Below the pieces are notes generated by a model. The model saw only the letters and a program-made list of their open reading frames with translations. It made no database searches and was not told where the DNA came from. This document shows positions 50,451 to 59,582 of a stretch of DNA of 64,000 nucleotides, piece by piece (the stretch's first letter is position 1; each line of letters begins with the position of its first letter). The stretch lies in NCBI GenBank assembly GCA_910588205.1, contig CAJUQK010000002.1, positions 48,553-112,552 on the forward strand, in the 5' to 3' direction. Source of the DNA: an uncultured Eggerthellaceae bacterium. Lineage in GTDB: Bacteria > Actinomycetota > Coriobacteriia > Coriobacteriales > Eggerthellaceae. The position numbers and the translations under genes are program-made.

Positions 50451-52034
50451 ATGCAGACGCTGGAAGAGGTGCTGGAGCGCTATGAGGCGGTCATCGGGCT
50501 TGAGGTGCATACAGAACTGACCACGCTCACCACCAAGATGTTCTGTGGCTGCAAGTTGGAGTTCGGCGCAGAGCCGAATACGCACACATGCCCGGTATGC
50601 CTAGGGCTGCCTGGAGCGCTGCCCGTGCCGAACAAGGCTGCCATCGAATCCATCGTGCTGGCGGGCCTGGCCACCAACTGCGACATAGAGAAGCACTCCA
50701 TGTTCTACCGGAAGAACTACATGTATCCGGACATGGCGAAGAACTTCCAGACCACCCAGGGTCCCGTTGCCTTCTGCATGCGGGGGCATCTTGACCTTGA
50801 GGTGGACGGCGCGGCGGCGAAGGAGCGCTATGGCCTTGCAAAGGCCTCTGAGGGAGATGCTTTCGAGAATGTCACCGTGACGGCGGACGGGTATCGGGCC
50901 CACGTGGGCATCACGCGCATCCACATGGAAGAGGATGCGGGCAAGATGGTGCACCTCGGGGGCGAAGAGGGACGCATCGCGGGTGCCACCCATTCGCTGG
51001 TGGATTACAACCGGGCAGGCACCCCGCTGATCGAGCTGGTGACCGAGCCGGACCTGCGCACCCCCGAAGAGGCGCGCTTGTTCATGCAGAAGCTCCGCCA
51101 GATCTACCTGGCCTTGGGCATCTCGGATTGCTCCATGGAAGAGGGCAGCCTTCGCTGTGATGGCAACGTGTCTTTGCGCAAGCGCGGCACGAAGGAGCTG
51201 GGCACGAAGACCGAGCTCAAGAACATCAATTCCTTCAAAGCGCTCCATGATGGGCTGCTCTATGAGATCCGCCGTCAAGCCCAAGTGCTCGATGAGGGAG
51301 GCACCATCTACCAGGAGACGCGTCACTGGGATCCTTCCGCCAAGCGGACCATCGTCATGCGCGTGAAGGAGACAGCCGATGACTACCGGCTCTTCCCTGA
51401 GCCTGACCTAGCGCCCTATAACCTGTCTGAGGAGTTCATCGAAGGGGTGCGCTCGAAGCTGCCAGAGCTGCCGGATGACAAGGCACGCCGCTTCCAGTCA
51501 GCCTTCGGTCTCTCTGCCTATGATGCGCGACACTTGGTGGAGCATCGCAGCACGGCGGAGTTCTTCGAAGGGTGCATGACGGCTGCAGCTGAGGGTGATG
51601 CGGACGCAGCGAAGCTGGCGAAGCCGTTGGCGAACCTGGTCATCAATGATGTCACCGCCTGGCTGAATGCCCAGGAAGGCGCTTCTTTGGAGGAGAGCCC
51701 GCTCACGCCCGAGCGTGCGGTTCAGCTGGTGAGCCTCATCAGCGAAGGAGCCATCTCGTCCAAGCAGGGCAAAGAGGTCTTCGCTGCTGTGATGGAGGAA
51801 GCCAAAGACCCGAAGGCCATCGTAGAAGCGCGCGGGATGGAGCAGGTGTCTGATACCGGCGCCATCGAAGCGGTGGTCGATGCCGTATTGGCTGATAACC
51901 CTGACAAGGTCGAGCAGTACAAGGGCGGCAAGACGGGCCTCATCGGGTTCTTTGTGGGCCAGTGCATGAAGCAGATGCAGGGCAAGGGCAACCCCCAGAT
52001 GATCAACCAGTTGCTGGAAGAGAAGCTGGGATAG
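50451..52034 (+). CDS. gatB: Asp/Glu-tRNA amidotransferase subunit B
   Basis: Kinase-amidase subunit that activates Glu or Asp on tRNA and adds ammonia. The 527 residues show YEAVIGLEVHTELTT, FCGCKLEFG..NTHTCPVCLGLPG (the zinc cysteines), the YMYPDMAKNFQTTQ block, and the C-terminal YqeY-like tail GLIGFFVGQCMKQMQGKGNP. With GatA and GatC it makes Gln-tRNA(Gln), consistent with the tRNA-Gln gene in the window. The start is ATG 50451, right after the gatA stop. Confidence 0.97.
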   Translation: MQTLEEVLERYEAVIGLEVHTELTTLTTKMFCGCKLEFGAEPNTHTCPVCLGLPGALPVPNKAAIESIVLAGLATNCDIEKHSMFYRKNYMYPDMAKNFQTTQGPVAFCMRGHLDLEVDGAAAKERYGLAKASEGDAFENVTVTADGYRAHVGITRIHMEEDAGKMVHLGGEEGRIAGATHSLVDYNRAGTPLIELVTEPDLRTPEEARLFMQKLRQIYLALGISDCSMEEGSLRCDGNVSLRKRGTKELGTKTELKNINSFKALHDGLLYEIRRQAQVLDEGGTIYQETRHWDPSAKRTIVMRVKETADDYRLFPEPDLAPYNLSEEFIEGVRSKLPELPDDKARRFQSAFGLSAYDARHLVEHRSTAEFFEGCMTAAAEGDADAAKLAKPLANLVINDVTAWLNAQEGASLEESPLTPERAVQLVSLISEGAISSKQGKEVFAAVMEEAKDPKAIVEARGMEQVSDTGAIEAVVDAVLADNPDKVEQYKGGKTGLIGFFVGQCMKQMQGKGNPQMINQLLEEKLG

Positions 52035-52081
52035 CGAAAGTGCCCAGGGGATCCGCTCTCTCCATTGCTCGACGGGAATGC

Positions 52082-52119
52082 TATCACTTTAGCACTCTAC
52101 TGTACTAAAGTGATATACT
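52082..52119 (+). promoter_or_regulatory. Palindromic operator and -10 box of the histidine operon
   Basis: TATCACTTTAG (52082-52092) and CTAAAGTGATA (52105-52115) are perfect 11-base arms around 12 bases; three more inner bases pair with one mismatch (CAC/GTA). The TATACT box (52114-52119) overlaps the right arm, so a bound protein would block RNA polymerase. TrpR-family HisR repressors of his operons are known in Firmicutes and use TTTAG/CTAAA-type sites; the link here is inference. Start codon at 52147. Confidence 0.65.
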
Positions 52120-52146
52120 CCCTTCACCCCTGACAAGAGGAGAGAG

Positions 52147-53823
52147 ATGAACCTTGTGACCCCAACGGGCTTTCGCGATGTGCTGCCCGATGAAGCGGCG
52201 GAACGTGAGCGGATCACCCGCGCCGTTCAAGACCTGTTCGCTCAGGAGGGCTTCCAGCCCATAGAGACGCCTACCCTTGAGGCGATGGATGTGGTGAATG
52301 CGGGAACGCATCTGCCCGCATCTCCCTTTCGCTTCTTCGATTCCCAAGGAGACCTTCTGGCCATGCGGCCTGATGTCACGATCCAGGTGGCACGCATGTG
52401 CTCCACGCGCCTGCGTGGTGCGGGTGCGGGGGCGCGTCTGCGCTACACCCAGCGCGTCTTCCGGGAAACGGAGGGTACCGCCCAGGTCACGCCTCGGGAG
52501 ATGACCCAGATAGGCGTGGAAGATGTGGGAGAGGCGGGCTGGCAGATAGATTCCTCCCTGGCATCGTTGATGCTGCAGGCCCTAGAGCTGGCGGGGGTGT
52601 CTACGGTGACGCTGGCGCTGGCTACGGTGGCTCCCCTCCGTGCCCTGCTGGAGCGCTCCGGTGGCAGCGCCTCGTGGAAGCAGGCGGTGCTCTCTGCTTG
52701 TCACACGTCTGATTTCGTTGCGCTGGAGCAACTCGTCTCTCTCACGGGGTGCGAAGGGGTGGACACCGCCGGGGTGGCTCCGGCCTATGCCCAGGCGGTC
52801 TATGACCTGATGCATGTGCGCGGGGCAGAGGAAGCCGTGGAAGAGGCCCGGGCCCTCACAGCGCCTTTGGGGTGTGCGGAGGGACTGGATGAGCTTGCCC
52901 ACGTGATAGCGGAGGTGCGCGCAACCTGTCCTCAGGCAGACCTTCTCGTGGACTTCTCGGTCATGAGCTCGTTCGATTATTACACAGGCATCGTCTTCGA
53001 GGCCTATTCGCCCTATCTGGGAAGCTCCCTGGGCTCAGGGGGCCGCTATGACAACATGTTGGCCGCCTTCGGGACCCCTCAGCCTGCGGCCGGGTTCGCC
53101 TTCTCGTTGGAGCAGACCATGGCAGCCTCAGCCGCCGAAGGGGAACCTGCCCAACGCAAGCTGCGGATCGCTGTACCGAAAGGGGCGCTCAACAAGGATG
53201 CCATCCAGAGCCTGGCTGCGGCCGGGCTGGAGGTGAGCGGCCTTGATGACCCAGGCCGTCAGCTGGTGATATCAACCCCCTCGGCAGACTACATCATCGT
53301 GCGCCCGTCGGATGCTCCTGCCTTCGTGGCCTCTGGGGCAGCCGATTGCGGCATCTGCGGCCGGGATTCGCTGTTGGAGACGGACGCTCAGGTAGTCCAG
53401 CTGGCTGATCTCAAGTTCGGAGGCTGCCGCTTCGTGGTGGCGGAGCTGGCAGGTACCGATGAGGCCATCCAGGAGCGCTACCGGCGGTTGGGTTCCATCC
53501 GGGTGGCTACCAAGTATCCTCATATCACCCGGACTCATTTCGCTCGGATGGGCGTGCAGGCCGATATCGTGAAGCTCAACGGCAATATCGAATTGGCGCC
53601 CATGACGGGCCTCGCTGAGCGCATCGTGGACATCACGGCTACCGGCACCACTCTTCGCGAGAACAACCTGGTCATCGTGGATGAGGTCCTCTCGTCCACT
53701 GCGCGCTTCTTCGCCAATCCGTCGCGGCTGCGCACGGATGGCCGAATAGTAGAATTGGCGGATATCTTGGCGACGAACGCTCAAGAGGCAGAATACGATC
53801 CCATAGCAGGTGGAACGAGATGA
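52147..53823 (+). CDS. hisG: Fused HisZ-HisG ATP phosphoribosyltransferase
   Basis: First enzyme of histidine synthesis (ATP plus PRPP to phosphoribosyl-ATP). Residues 1 to about 330 are HisZ, a catalytically inactive HisRS-like regulatory subunit (MNLVTPTGFRDVLPDEAAER, LLAMRPDVTIQVAR, SGGRYDNMLAAFG). Residues from about 338 are the short-form HisG catalytic chain (LRIAVPKGALNKDAIQ, RVATKYPHITRTHF, VDITATGTTLRENNL with the PRPP loop). In most bacteria these are two proteins that assemble; here they are one 558-residue chain. GAGGAGAG lies upstream of the ATG. hisD overlaps by 4 bases. Confidence 0.93.
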   Translation: MNLVTPTGFRDVLPDEAAERERITRAVQDLFAQEGFQPIETPTLEAMDVVNAGTHLPASPFRFFDSQGDLLAMRPDVTIQVARMCSTRLRGAGAGARLRYTQRVFRETEGTAQVTPREMTQIGVEDVGEAGWQIDSSLASLMLQALELAGVSTVTLALATVAPLRALLERSGGSASWKQAVLSACHTSDFVALEQLVSLTGCEGVDTAGVAPAYAQAVYDLMHVRGAEEAVEEARALTAPLGCAEGLDELAHVIAEVRATCPQADLLVDFSVMSSFDYYTGIVFEAYSPYLGSSLGSGGRYDNMLAAFGTPQPAAGFAFSLEQTMAASAAEGEPAQRKLRIAVPKGALNKDAIQSLAAAGLEVSGLDDPGRQLVISTPSADYIIVRPSDAPAFVASGAADCGICGRDSLLETDAQVVQLADLKFGGCRFVVAELAGTDEAIQERYRRLGSIRVATKYPHITRTHFARMGVQADIVKLNGNIELAPMTGLAERIVDITATGTTLRENNLVIVDEVLSSTARFFANPSRLRTDGRIVELADILATNAQEAEYDPIAGGTR

Positions 53824-55154
53824 TGAGACGAATAGAGCTGAAACCCACCGAGCCCTTCCGGAAAGAGCTCATCGATAGGACAGGCGCCTTCGATGCCAAT
53901 GCGCTCAAGGCGGCTACGGATATCGTGGCTGAGGTGCGCGAAGGGGGAGACGCAGCGCTGGCAACCCTGACCGATAGGTTCGACGGTGTCAGGCTGGATT
54001 CCTTCAAGCTATCGAAGGCAGCCATGGATGAGGCCCTGACCGAGGTGGATCCCGAAACGCTCAGCGCCCTTGAGCATGCTGCGCGGCAGATCCGCGAATT
54101 CCACGAACGGCAGCTGACTCAAAGCTGGCTCTTCGCTCGGGAAGACGGCGCTATCGTGGGTTCGAAGGTGACGCCCCTTGATTCCGTGGGCATCTACGTG
54201 CCGGGGGGCCGTGCCCTGTACCCCTCTACCGTGCTGATGAATGCCCTTCCGGCTAGCGTTGCCGGGGTGAAGCGGATCGCTTGCGTCACGCCTCCCCAGA
54301 AGGACGGAACGGTGGATGCGGCCATCCTGGCGGCTTGCAAGCTGGGCGGCGTGACAGAGGTCTATACGGTGGGCGGCGCGCAGGCCATTGCCGCGCTCGC
54401 CTATGGAACGGAGACCATCAGCCCCGTGGATAAGATTACCGGTCCGGGCAACGCCTTTGTGGCCGCGGCTAAGAAGGTGGTGTCCGGAGATGTGGGCATC
54501 GACAAGATCGCAGGACCTTCAGAGGTCTGCGTGGTGGCTGACGGGACCGCTGCTCCTACCTTGGTGGCCATCGACCTGATGGCTCAGGCTGAGCATGACC
54601 CTATGGCCGCTTGCTATCTGGTGTGCGAAGATGCCGCCTATGCAGACGAGGCGGAGGAGCACATTCGCCAGCATCTTGAACATTCGCCTCGGGCAGATAT
54701 CACCCGTAGCTCTCTGGAAGACCATGGGTTGATCGTCATCGTGAACGACATGGAGCAAGCACTCCAGACGGTGAACGTGATAGCGCCGGAGCACCTGGAG
54801 ATGCACGTGGCTCACGCCATGGACTATCTGGGCCAGATCAGGAATGCGGGTGCCATATTCTTGGGACCCTGGACGCCCGAAGCTGTGGGGGATTACGTGG
54901 CTGGGCCTAATCACACGCTGCCCACGGGCGGCACCGCCCGCTTCGCAAGCCCCCTTTCCGTGGATGAATTCGTGAAGAAGAGCTCCATCATCCAGTACAG
55001 CGCTCAGGCGTTGGCCCACGATTCCCGGGCGGTCATGCAGATAGCCATGCATGAGGGGCTTTGGGCCCACGCTCAGTCAGTGGCGCTGCGCATGGAGGAG
55101 GCCCTGGAAGAGGCAGCCGCCATGGGCGAAGCGAACGGTCCGAGCCATGGATAG
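53820..55154 (+). CDS. hisD: Histidinol dehydrogenase
   Basis: Zinc enzyme that oxidises histidinol to histidine with two NAD. The 444 residues show GIYVPGGRALYPSTVLMNALPA, VYTVGGAQAIAALAYGT, KITGPGN..VAAAKKVVSGDVGIDKIAGPSEV and PEHLEMH, including the catalytic Glu/His region. The start is ATG 53820 overlapping the hisG stop. It overlaps hisC. Confidence 0.97.
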   Translation: MMRRIELKPTEPFRKELIDRTGAFDANALKAATDIVAEVREGGDAALATLTDRFDGVRLDSFKLSKAAMDEALTEVDPETLSALEHAARQIREFHERQLTQSWLFAREDGAIVGSKVTPLDSVGIYVPGGRALYPSTVLMNALPASVAGVKRIACVTPPQKDGTVDAAILAACKLGGVTEVYTVGGAQAIAALAYGTETISPVDKITGPGNAFVAAAKKVVSGDVGIDKIAGPSEVCVVADGTAAPTLVAIDLMAQAEHDPMAACYLVCEDAAYADEAEEHIRQHLEHSPRADITRSSLEDHGLIVIVNDMEQALQTVNVIAPEHLEMHVAHAMDYLGQIRNAGAIFLGPWTPEAVGDYVAGPNHTLPTGGTARFASPLSVDEFVKKSSIIQYSAQALAHDSRAVMQIAMHEGLWAHAQSVALRMEEALEEAAAMGEANGPSHG

Positions 55155-56226
55155 GGTCCGACAGCCTTCCCGTAAGCTGGAGGGCCTCACTCCCTACGAT
55201 CCGAAGTATCTGCCTGCGGAGGCGTTGATGTCTGCCAATGAGAATCCGCAGGACGTGAGCGAAGAGCTGCGGAGCAAGATCGAATCCGCCCTGCGTCAGG
55301 TGCGTTTCAACCGCTATCCTGATCCTCTGGCCAATGAGCTGCGGGACGTCATCGCCCAGGCCAACGGACTGGACCGCGAGCAGGTGCTGGTGGGCAACGG
55401 TGGAGATGAGCTCTTGTTCGACACGGCTCTTGCCTGGGGTGGCCCGGGGCGCACGTTCTTGAACCTACCACCCACGTTCTCGGTCTACGAGGCCAATGCG
55501 CGGCTCACGGATACGGATATCATCAATATCCCCCGCCTGGCGGAAGAGAGCTTCGCCATCGACGAAGAGGCGGTGCTCAAGGCCGTCAGCGGCCCTGACA
55601 GCCCAGTGGACTTCACCATCATCGCCAGTCCCAACAATCCCACCGGCCTGCGCGCACGCACTGACTTCCTGCAAGAGCTCCTTCAGGCCACAGATGCTCT
55701 GGTGATGGTAGATGAGGCCTACTTCGAGTTCTCCCGGGAGACCATGCGTCCCTCCTTGGACAAGCATGAGAACCTGGTCATCCTGCGCACCTTCAGCAAG
55801 GCATTCTGTCTGGCAGGGGTCCGTGTGGGGTACATCCTGGGGCATCCTGATGTGATCCGGGAGTACCTCAAGGTGCGCCAGCCCTATTCGGTGGACGCGG
55901 TCAGCCAGACCATCGCGCGGGTGATCTTCGAGAATCGCGCGGAATTCGAGCCGGGCATCCAGGCCATCATCGCAGAGCGGGATCGCTTGATGACCGAGCT
56001 CGCGAAGATACCTGGCGTGAGCCCCTATCCCAGCCACTCGAACTGGGTGCTGTTCCGCATCCCCCAGGCGGCGGATGTCTGGCAGCAGCTCTTCGAAAGC
56101 GGCATCCTGGTCCGGGATCTCAGCGGCACGGTGGGGCTCGAGGGTGCGCTGCGCGTGACGGTGGGAACGCCAGAGCAGAACGATGCATTCTTGGATGGGG
56201 TGCGGAAGGCAAGGGGTGTCTCATGA
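55147..56226 (+). CDS. hisC: Histidinol-phosphate aminotransferase
   Basis: PLP enzyme converting imidazole acetol phosphate to histidinol phosphate, 359 residues. It has SANENPQDVS, VLVGNGGDELL, SPNNPTGL, VDEAYFEF and the PLP-binding lysine in TFSKAFCLAGVRVGY. ATG 55147 overlaps the hisD stop; the frame extends upstream into hisD but the family N-terminus starts here. hisB overlaps its end by 4 bases. Confidence 0.96.
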   Translation: MDRVRQPSRKLEGLTPYDPKYLPAEALMSANENPQDVSEELRSKIESALRQVRFNRYPDPLANELRDVIAQANGLDREQVLVGNGGDELLFDTALAWGGPGRTFLNLPPTFSVYEANARLTDTDIINIPRLAEESFAIDEEAVLKAVSGPDSPVDFTIIASPNNPTGLRARTDFLQELLQATDALVMVDEAYFEFSRETMRPSLDKHENLVILRTFSKAFCLAGVRVGYILGHPDVIREYLKVRQPYSVDAVSQTIARVIFENRAEFEPGIQAIIAERDRLMTELAKIPGVSPYPSHSNWVLFRIPQAADVWQQLFESGILVRDLSGTVGLEGALRVTVGTPEQNDAFLDGVRKARGVS

Positions 56227-56831
56227 ATGGCGAGATGAACGAGGGGCGCTGCGCTACGGCGGCGCGCGCTACCCGGGAGACGGATATCACCGTCACGATC
56301 GATCTAGATGGGAGCGGCCAGGCGGATGTGCAGACCGGCGTGGGCTTCTTCGATCATATGCTGGATGCATTCTGCCGCCACGCTCTCTTCGACCTGACCG
56401 TGCGCTGCCAAGGAGACCTCCATGTGGATGCCCATCATTCCGTAGAGGATACCGGTATCGTGATCGGCCAGGCGGTGGCTCAGGCCCTGGGAGACAAGCG
56501 CGGGATAGAGCGATTCGCCAGTTGTGCGGTACCCATGGATGAGGCCTTGGTGATGTGCGCCATGGACATCTCTGGCCGGGGGCAGGCCTTTTGGGCCCTG
56601 GATATCCCCATCGAGGCCATAAGCACGTTCGATACCCAGCTAGCCCGGGAGTTCTTCATCGCCTTGGCGGCGAATGCGGGGATCACCCTGCATCTGCGCC
56701 AGTTCTCAGGGGAGAACGCTCACCATCTCATCGAAGCCGCGTTCAAAGCCTGCGGGCGTGCTCTGCGCCAGGCTGTGTCCATCGATCCGCGCACCGCGGG
56801 CGTGGTGCCTTCTACCAAGGGTGCCCTTTGA
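56223..56831 (+). CDS. hisB: Imidazoleglycerol-phosphate dehydratase
   Basis: Manganese-dependent dehydratase, 202 residues, monofunctional. Metal-binding motifs GFFDHMLDAF, DAHHSVEDTG and NAHHLIEAAFKACGRAL are intact. The end ...STKGAL is the family C-terminus. It overlaps hisC by 4 bases (ATGA) and hisH by 4 bases (TTGA). Confidence 0.97.
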   Translation: MNGEMNEGRCATAARATRETDITVTIDLDGSGQADVQTGVGFFDHMLDAFCRHALFDLTVRCQGDLHVDAHHSVEDTGIVIGQAVAQALGDKRGIERFASCAVPMDEALVMCAMDISGRGQAFWALDIPIEAISTFDTQLAREFFIALAANAGITLHLRQFSGENAHHLIEAAFKACGRALRQAVSIDPRTAGVVPSTKGAL

Positions 56832-57454
56832 TAGCCGTCGTCGACTATAGGAAGGGCAACCTCAAGTCCGTCGAACGGGGGCTTGCGGCCTGCGGGGCAG
56901 AGGTGCTGGTGACGGACGCTCCGGAAGGCATCACAGCCGCTTCGGCTATCGTGCTGCCCGGCGTAGGCGCTTTCGCCGATGCCATGGCCACCTTAGAGGA
57001 GACGGGGCAGGCTGACGCCATTCGGGAGGCAGTGGCGGCGGGGGTGCCGTTCTTGGGCATCTGCTTGGGGATGCATCTCATGTTCGAGGGAGGCGAAGAG
57101 CATGCCGAAGGCAGCCCCGTGCGGGGGCTCGAGCTTCTCCCGGGCACGGTGGGACGCCTGCCGCGCCTGGACGCTGCGGGCCAACCCCATAAGATCCCCC
57201 ATGTGGGCTGGAATACGGTAGAGGCAGCAGATGAGGTGCTCTTCGCGGACATCCCCCAAGGGTCCTACTTCTATTTCACCCATTCCTTCGCGGCACCTGA
57301 TTCGGCGTGCACCTGCGGTCGCACGACCCATTCGGTAACGTTTCCCTCGGCAGTGCGGCGCAACCATGCCTTCGGTGTACAGTTCCACCCAGAGAAGAGC
57401 TCTGATGCAGGGGCGAAGCTCCTCCAGAACTTCGTGGACCTCGTGAAAGGATGA
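56828..57454 (+). CDS. hisH: Imidazole glycerol phosphate synthase, glutaminase subunit
   Basis: Class I glutamine amidotransferase that feeds ammonia to HisF. The 208 residues show IAVVDYRKGNLKSVERGL, LPGVGAFADAM, nucleophile cysteine in GICLGMHLMFEGG, and FGVQFHPEKSSDAG with the catalytic His and Glu. The start is TTG 56828, inside the hisB end; the frame runs on upstream but is not coding there. This rare start codon is fixed by the N-terminal motif. Confidence 0.95.
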   Translation: MIAVVDYRKGNLKSVERGLAACGAEVLVTDAPEGITAASAIVLPGVGAFADAMATLEETGQADAIREAVAAGVPFLGICLGMHLMFEGGEEHAEGSPVRGLELLPGTVGRLPRLDAAGQPHKIPHVGWNTVEAADEVLFADIPQGSYFYFTHSFAAPDSACTCGRTTHSVTFPSAVRRNHAFGVQFHPEKSSDAGAKLLQNFVDLVKG

Positions 57455-57457
57455 CCC

Positions 57458-58249
57458 ATGTACTTCCTCCCGGCCATAGATATCCTGAACGGTCAAGCGG
57501 TCCGCTTGGAGCGCGGTGACTACAACAAGGTGACCGTCTTCCATGATGACCCGGCCCAGCAAGCGCAGCTCTTCGAGGAGGATGGCGCTACCTGGCTCCA
57601 TGTGGTCGATCTGGATGGGGCTCGCGAAGGGAGCGGGCTCAACCGGGATGTCATCAAGCGCATCTTGCAGCTGACCCAGCTCAATGTGGAGGTGGGCGGC
57701 GGGTTGCGTACCTTGGATGACCTGCGAGCCATGGCCGATCTGGGTGTGACGCGCATGGTGTTGGGCACGGCCCTGGTGACCGACCCTGATCTTGCTCAGG
57801 CGGCCCGGGAGGAGTTCGGCCCGGACATGCTGGCAGCGGGCATCGATGCCAAGAACGGTGACGTGAAGGTAGGAGGCTGGGTGCAGGGGGCGGGTATCTC
57901 TGCGCTGGAGCTGGCTGGCCGCATGGCGGCGGTGGGCTATGAGCACCTCATCTACACGGATATCGCACGGGATGGCATGCGCACGGGCATCGCTCCGGCA
58001 GCCTATGTGGAGATGTTCCAGGCTTTCGGGAACCCTGTCATCGCTAGCGGTGGTGTGTCGACTCTTGGGGATATCCGGGAGCTTGCGAAGGTGTCAGAGG
58101 CCATCGAAGGGGTCATAGCGGGGAGAGCCATCTATGACGGGGTCTTCAGCGTAGCCGACGCGGTAGCTGTGTGCCAGGGTATGCTGGCGGATGGATCGGG
58201 GTATCTGGCAGGTCTGGAACGCCCGATCACGTTGGATGATCTTTCGTAG
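57458..58249 (+). CDS. hisA: Phosphoribosylformimino-AICAR phosphate isomerase
   Basis: TIM-barrel isomerase (ProFAR to PRFAR), 263 residues. FLPAIDILNGQAVRLERGDY has the first catalytic aspartate, VEVGGGLRTLDDL the phosphate site, and YTDIARDGMRTG the second catalytic aspartate. AAAGGATG lies upstream of ATG 57458. 88 bp separate it from hisF, the only real gap in the operon. Confidence 0.96.
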   Translation: MYFLPAIDILNGQAVRLERGDYNKVTVFHDDPAQQAQLFEEDGATWLHVVDLDGAREGSGLNRDVIKRILQLTQLNVEVGGGLRTLDDLRAMADLGVTRMVLGTALVTDPDLAQAAREEFGPDMLAAGIDAKNGDVKVGGWVQGAGISALELAGRMAAVGYEHLIYTDIARDGMRTGIAPAAYVEMFQAFGNPVIASGGVSTLGDIRELAKVSEAIEGVIAGRAIYDGVFSVADAVAVCQGMLADGSGYLAGLERPITLDDLS

Positions 58250-58337
58250 GATAAGCCTCAGCTTACCTGGTGCCTGATCCGAAGGTACCAAGCAGGCCGG
58301 GGTCGGTACTGCGTTATGAGGATGCAAGGAGGAAAAC

Positions 58338-59102
58338 GTGCTGGCGAAACGGGTGATCCCCTGCCTTGACGTCAAGGATGGCCGTGTCGTCAAGGGAGTG
58401 AACTTCGTCGGCTTGCGCGATGCGGGCGATCCCATCGAACTGGCCCGGCGCTATGATGAGGAGCGGGCTGATGAGGTCATCTTCTTGGACATCACAGCCA
58501 CTTCTGATAAGCGTGCCACAGCGGTGGAGCTTGCCAGCGATGCCTCTCGAAGCCTGCACCTGCCCTACACCGTGGGGGGCGGCTTTCGGAGCGTAGCTGA
58601 TATCCGGGCCATGATCGCAGCCGGAGCAGATAAGGTATCCATCAACTCTGCTGCCGTGAAGGACCCCTCCCTCATAACGGTGGCTGCCCACGCCTTCGGC
58701 ACCCAAGCCATCTTGGTGGCTATCGATGCCAAGCGCGTTCCTGGATCGCAGGACCGCTGGGAGGTATACACGGCAGGCGGCCGTCATGCCACGGGCATCG
58801 ATGCCATCGAGTGGGCCCAAGAGGCGGCCAAGCGGGGCGCGGGGGAGATCCTGCTCACGTCCATGGACCGTGACGGTTCCCGTGAGGGGTTCGATTGCGC
58901 GCTCACCCGAGCGGTGGCGCGGGCGGTGGATATCCCGGTCATCGCCAGCGGTGGCGTAGGATGCTTGGAGCACTTCGCCCAGGGCATCTTGGAAGGAGAA
59001 GCGGATGCTGTTCTGGCGGCCAGCGTCTTCCACTTCGGGGAGCTGTCCATTCGGGAAGTGAAGGAAGATATGGCGCGCTGCGGGATACCGGTCAGGATGT
59101 GA
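58338..59102 (+). CDS. hisF: Imidazole glycerol phosphate synthase, cyclase subunit
   Basis: Cyclase partner of HisH that makes imidazole glycerol phosphate and AICAR. The 254 residues show MLAKRVIPCLDVKDGRVVKG with the catalytic aspartate, TVGGGFRSVADI, and LLTSMDRDGSREGFD with the second. The start is GTG 58338 with AAGGAGG 6 bases upstream. hisI follows directly. Confidence 0.97.
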   Translation: MLAKRVIPCLDVKDGRVVKGVNFVGLRDAGDPIELARRYDEERADEVIFLDITATSDKRATAVELASDASRSLHLPYTVGGGFRSVADIRAMIAAGADKVSINSAAVKDPSLITVAAHAFGTQAILVAIDAKRVPGSQDRWEVYTAGGRHATGIDAIEWAQEAAKRGAGEILLTSMDRDGSREGFDCALTRAVARAVDIPVIASGGVGCLEHFAQGILEGEADAVLAASVFHFGELSIREVKEDMARCGIPVRM

Positions 59103-59107
59103 TCTGC

Positions 59108-59434
59108 ATGGATATCGCTGAGCTCACCTTCGATAGCCGAGGGCTGATCCCTTGCATCGTGCAAGATGCAGATACGAAAGACGTGCTCATGATGGCCTGG
59201 ATGAACCAGGAATCCATAGAGAGAACGCTCGAAACTGGAGAGACGGTGTTCTGGTCCCGAAGCCGCCAGGAGCTCTGGCATAAGGGTGCTACCAGCGGGA
59301 ATACCCAGCAATTGGTAGAGCTGCGCTATGACTGCGATGCGGACACGCTGCTGGCCTTGGTGCACCCTGCTGGCCCGGCATGCCACACAGGAGAGCGCAC
59401 ATGCTTCTTCCGCACCCTTACCTCAGTGACGTGA
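59108..59434 (+). CDS. hisI: Phosphoribosyl-AMP cyclohydrolase
   Basis: Zinc enzyme opening the adenine ring of PR-AMP, third step of the pathway. The 108 residues show MNQESIERTLETGETVFWSRSRQELWHKGATSGN and the metal site CDADTLLALVHPAGPACHTGERTCFF. It is not fused to HisE, and no hisE gene lies in the operon. The start is ATG 59108; GTG 59099 overlapping the hisF stop is possible. Confidence 0.95.
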   Translation: MDIAELTFDSRGLIPCIVQDADTKDVLMMAWMNQESIERTLETGETVFWSRSRQELWHKGATSGNTQQLVELRYDCDADTLLALVHPAGPACHTGERTCFFRTLTSVT

Positions 59435-59444
59435 TATCTGGGAC

Positions 59445-59502
59445 GCCCCTCACGGGGAAGGGCGCTGCGCTCCTTGTCGTAGGAGCCGAACGCGGTCGGC
59501 TC
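59445..59502. repeat. Fragment of the long repeat and a degenerate REP hairpin
   Basis: CCCCTCACGGGGAAGGGC (59446-59463) is shared with the long repeat at 20063 and 63775. GAGCCGA/TCGGCTC with a GTAG foot follows at 59479-59502. Together they may end the his transcript. Confidence 0.5.
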
Positions 59503-59529
59503 ATAAGCGAACGCTCTTCGCCATAAAAG

Positions 59530-59560
59530 AAGGAGGAAGCCCGCTTGGGGCTTCCTCCTT
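59530..59560 (-). terminator. Rho-independent terminator of the small acidic protein gene
   Basis: AAGGAGGAAGCCC pairs perfectly with GGGCTTCCTCCTT across a 5-base loop. On the minus strand it is followed by CTTTTATGG, a T-tract that fits the gene at 59583-59780. Confidence 0.75.
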
Positions 59561-59582
59561 GCAGGGCTTATGCGCCGTCTGC

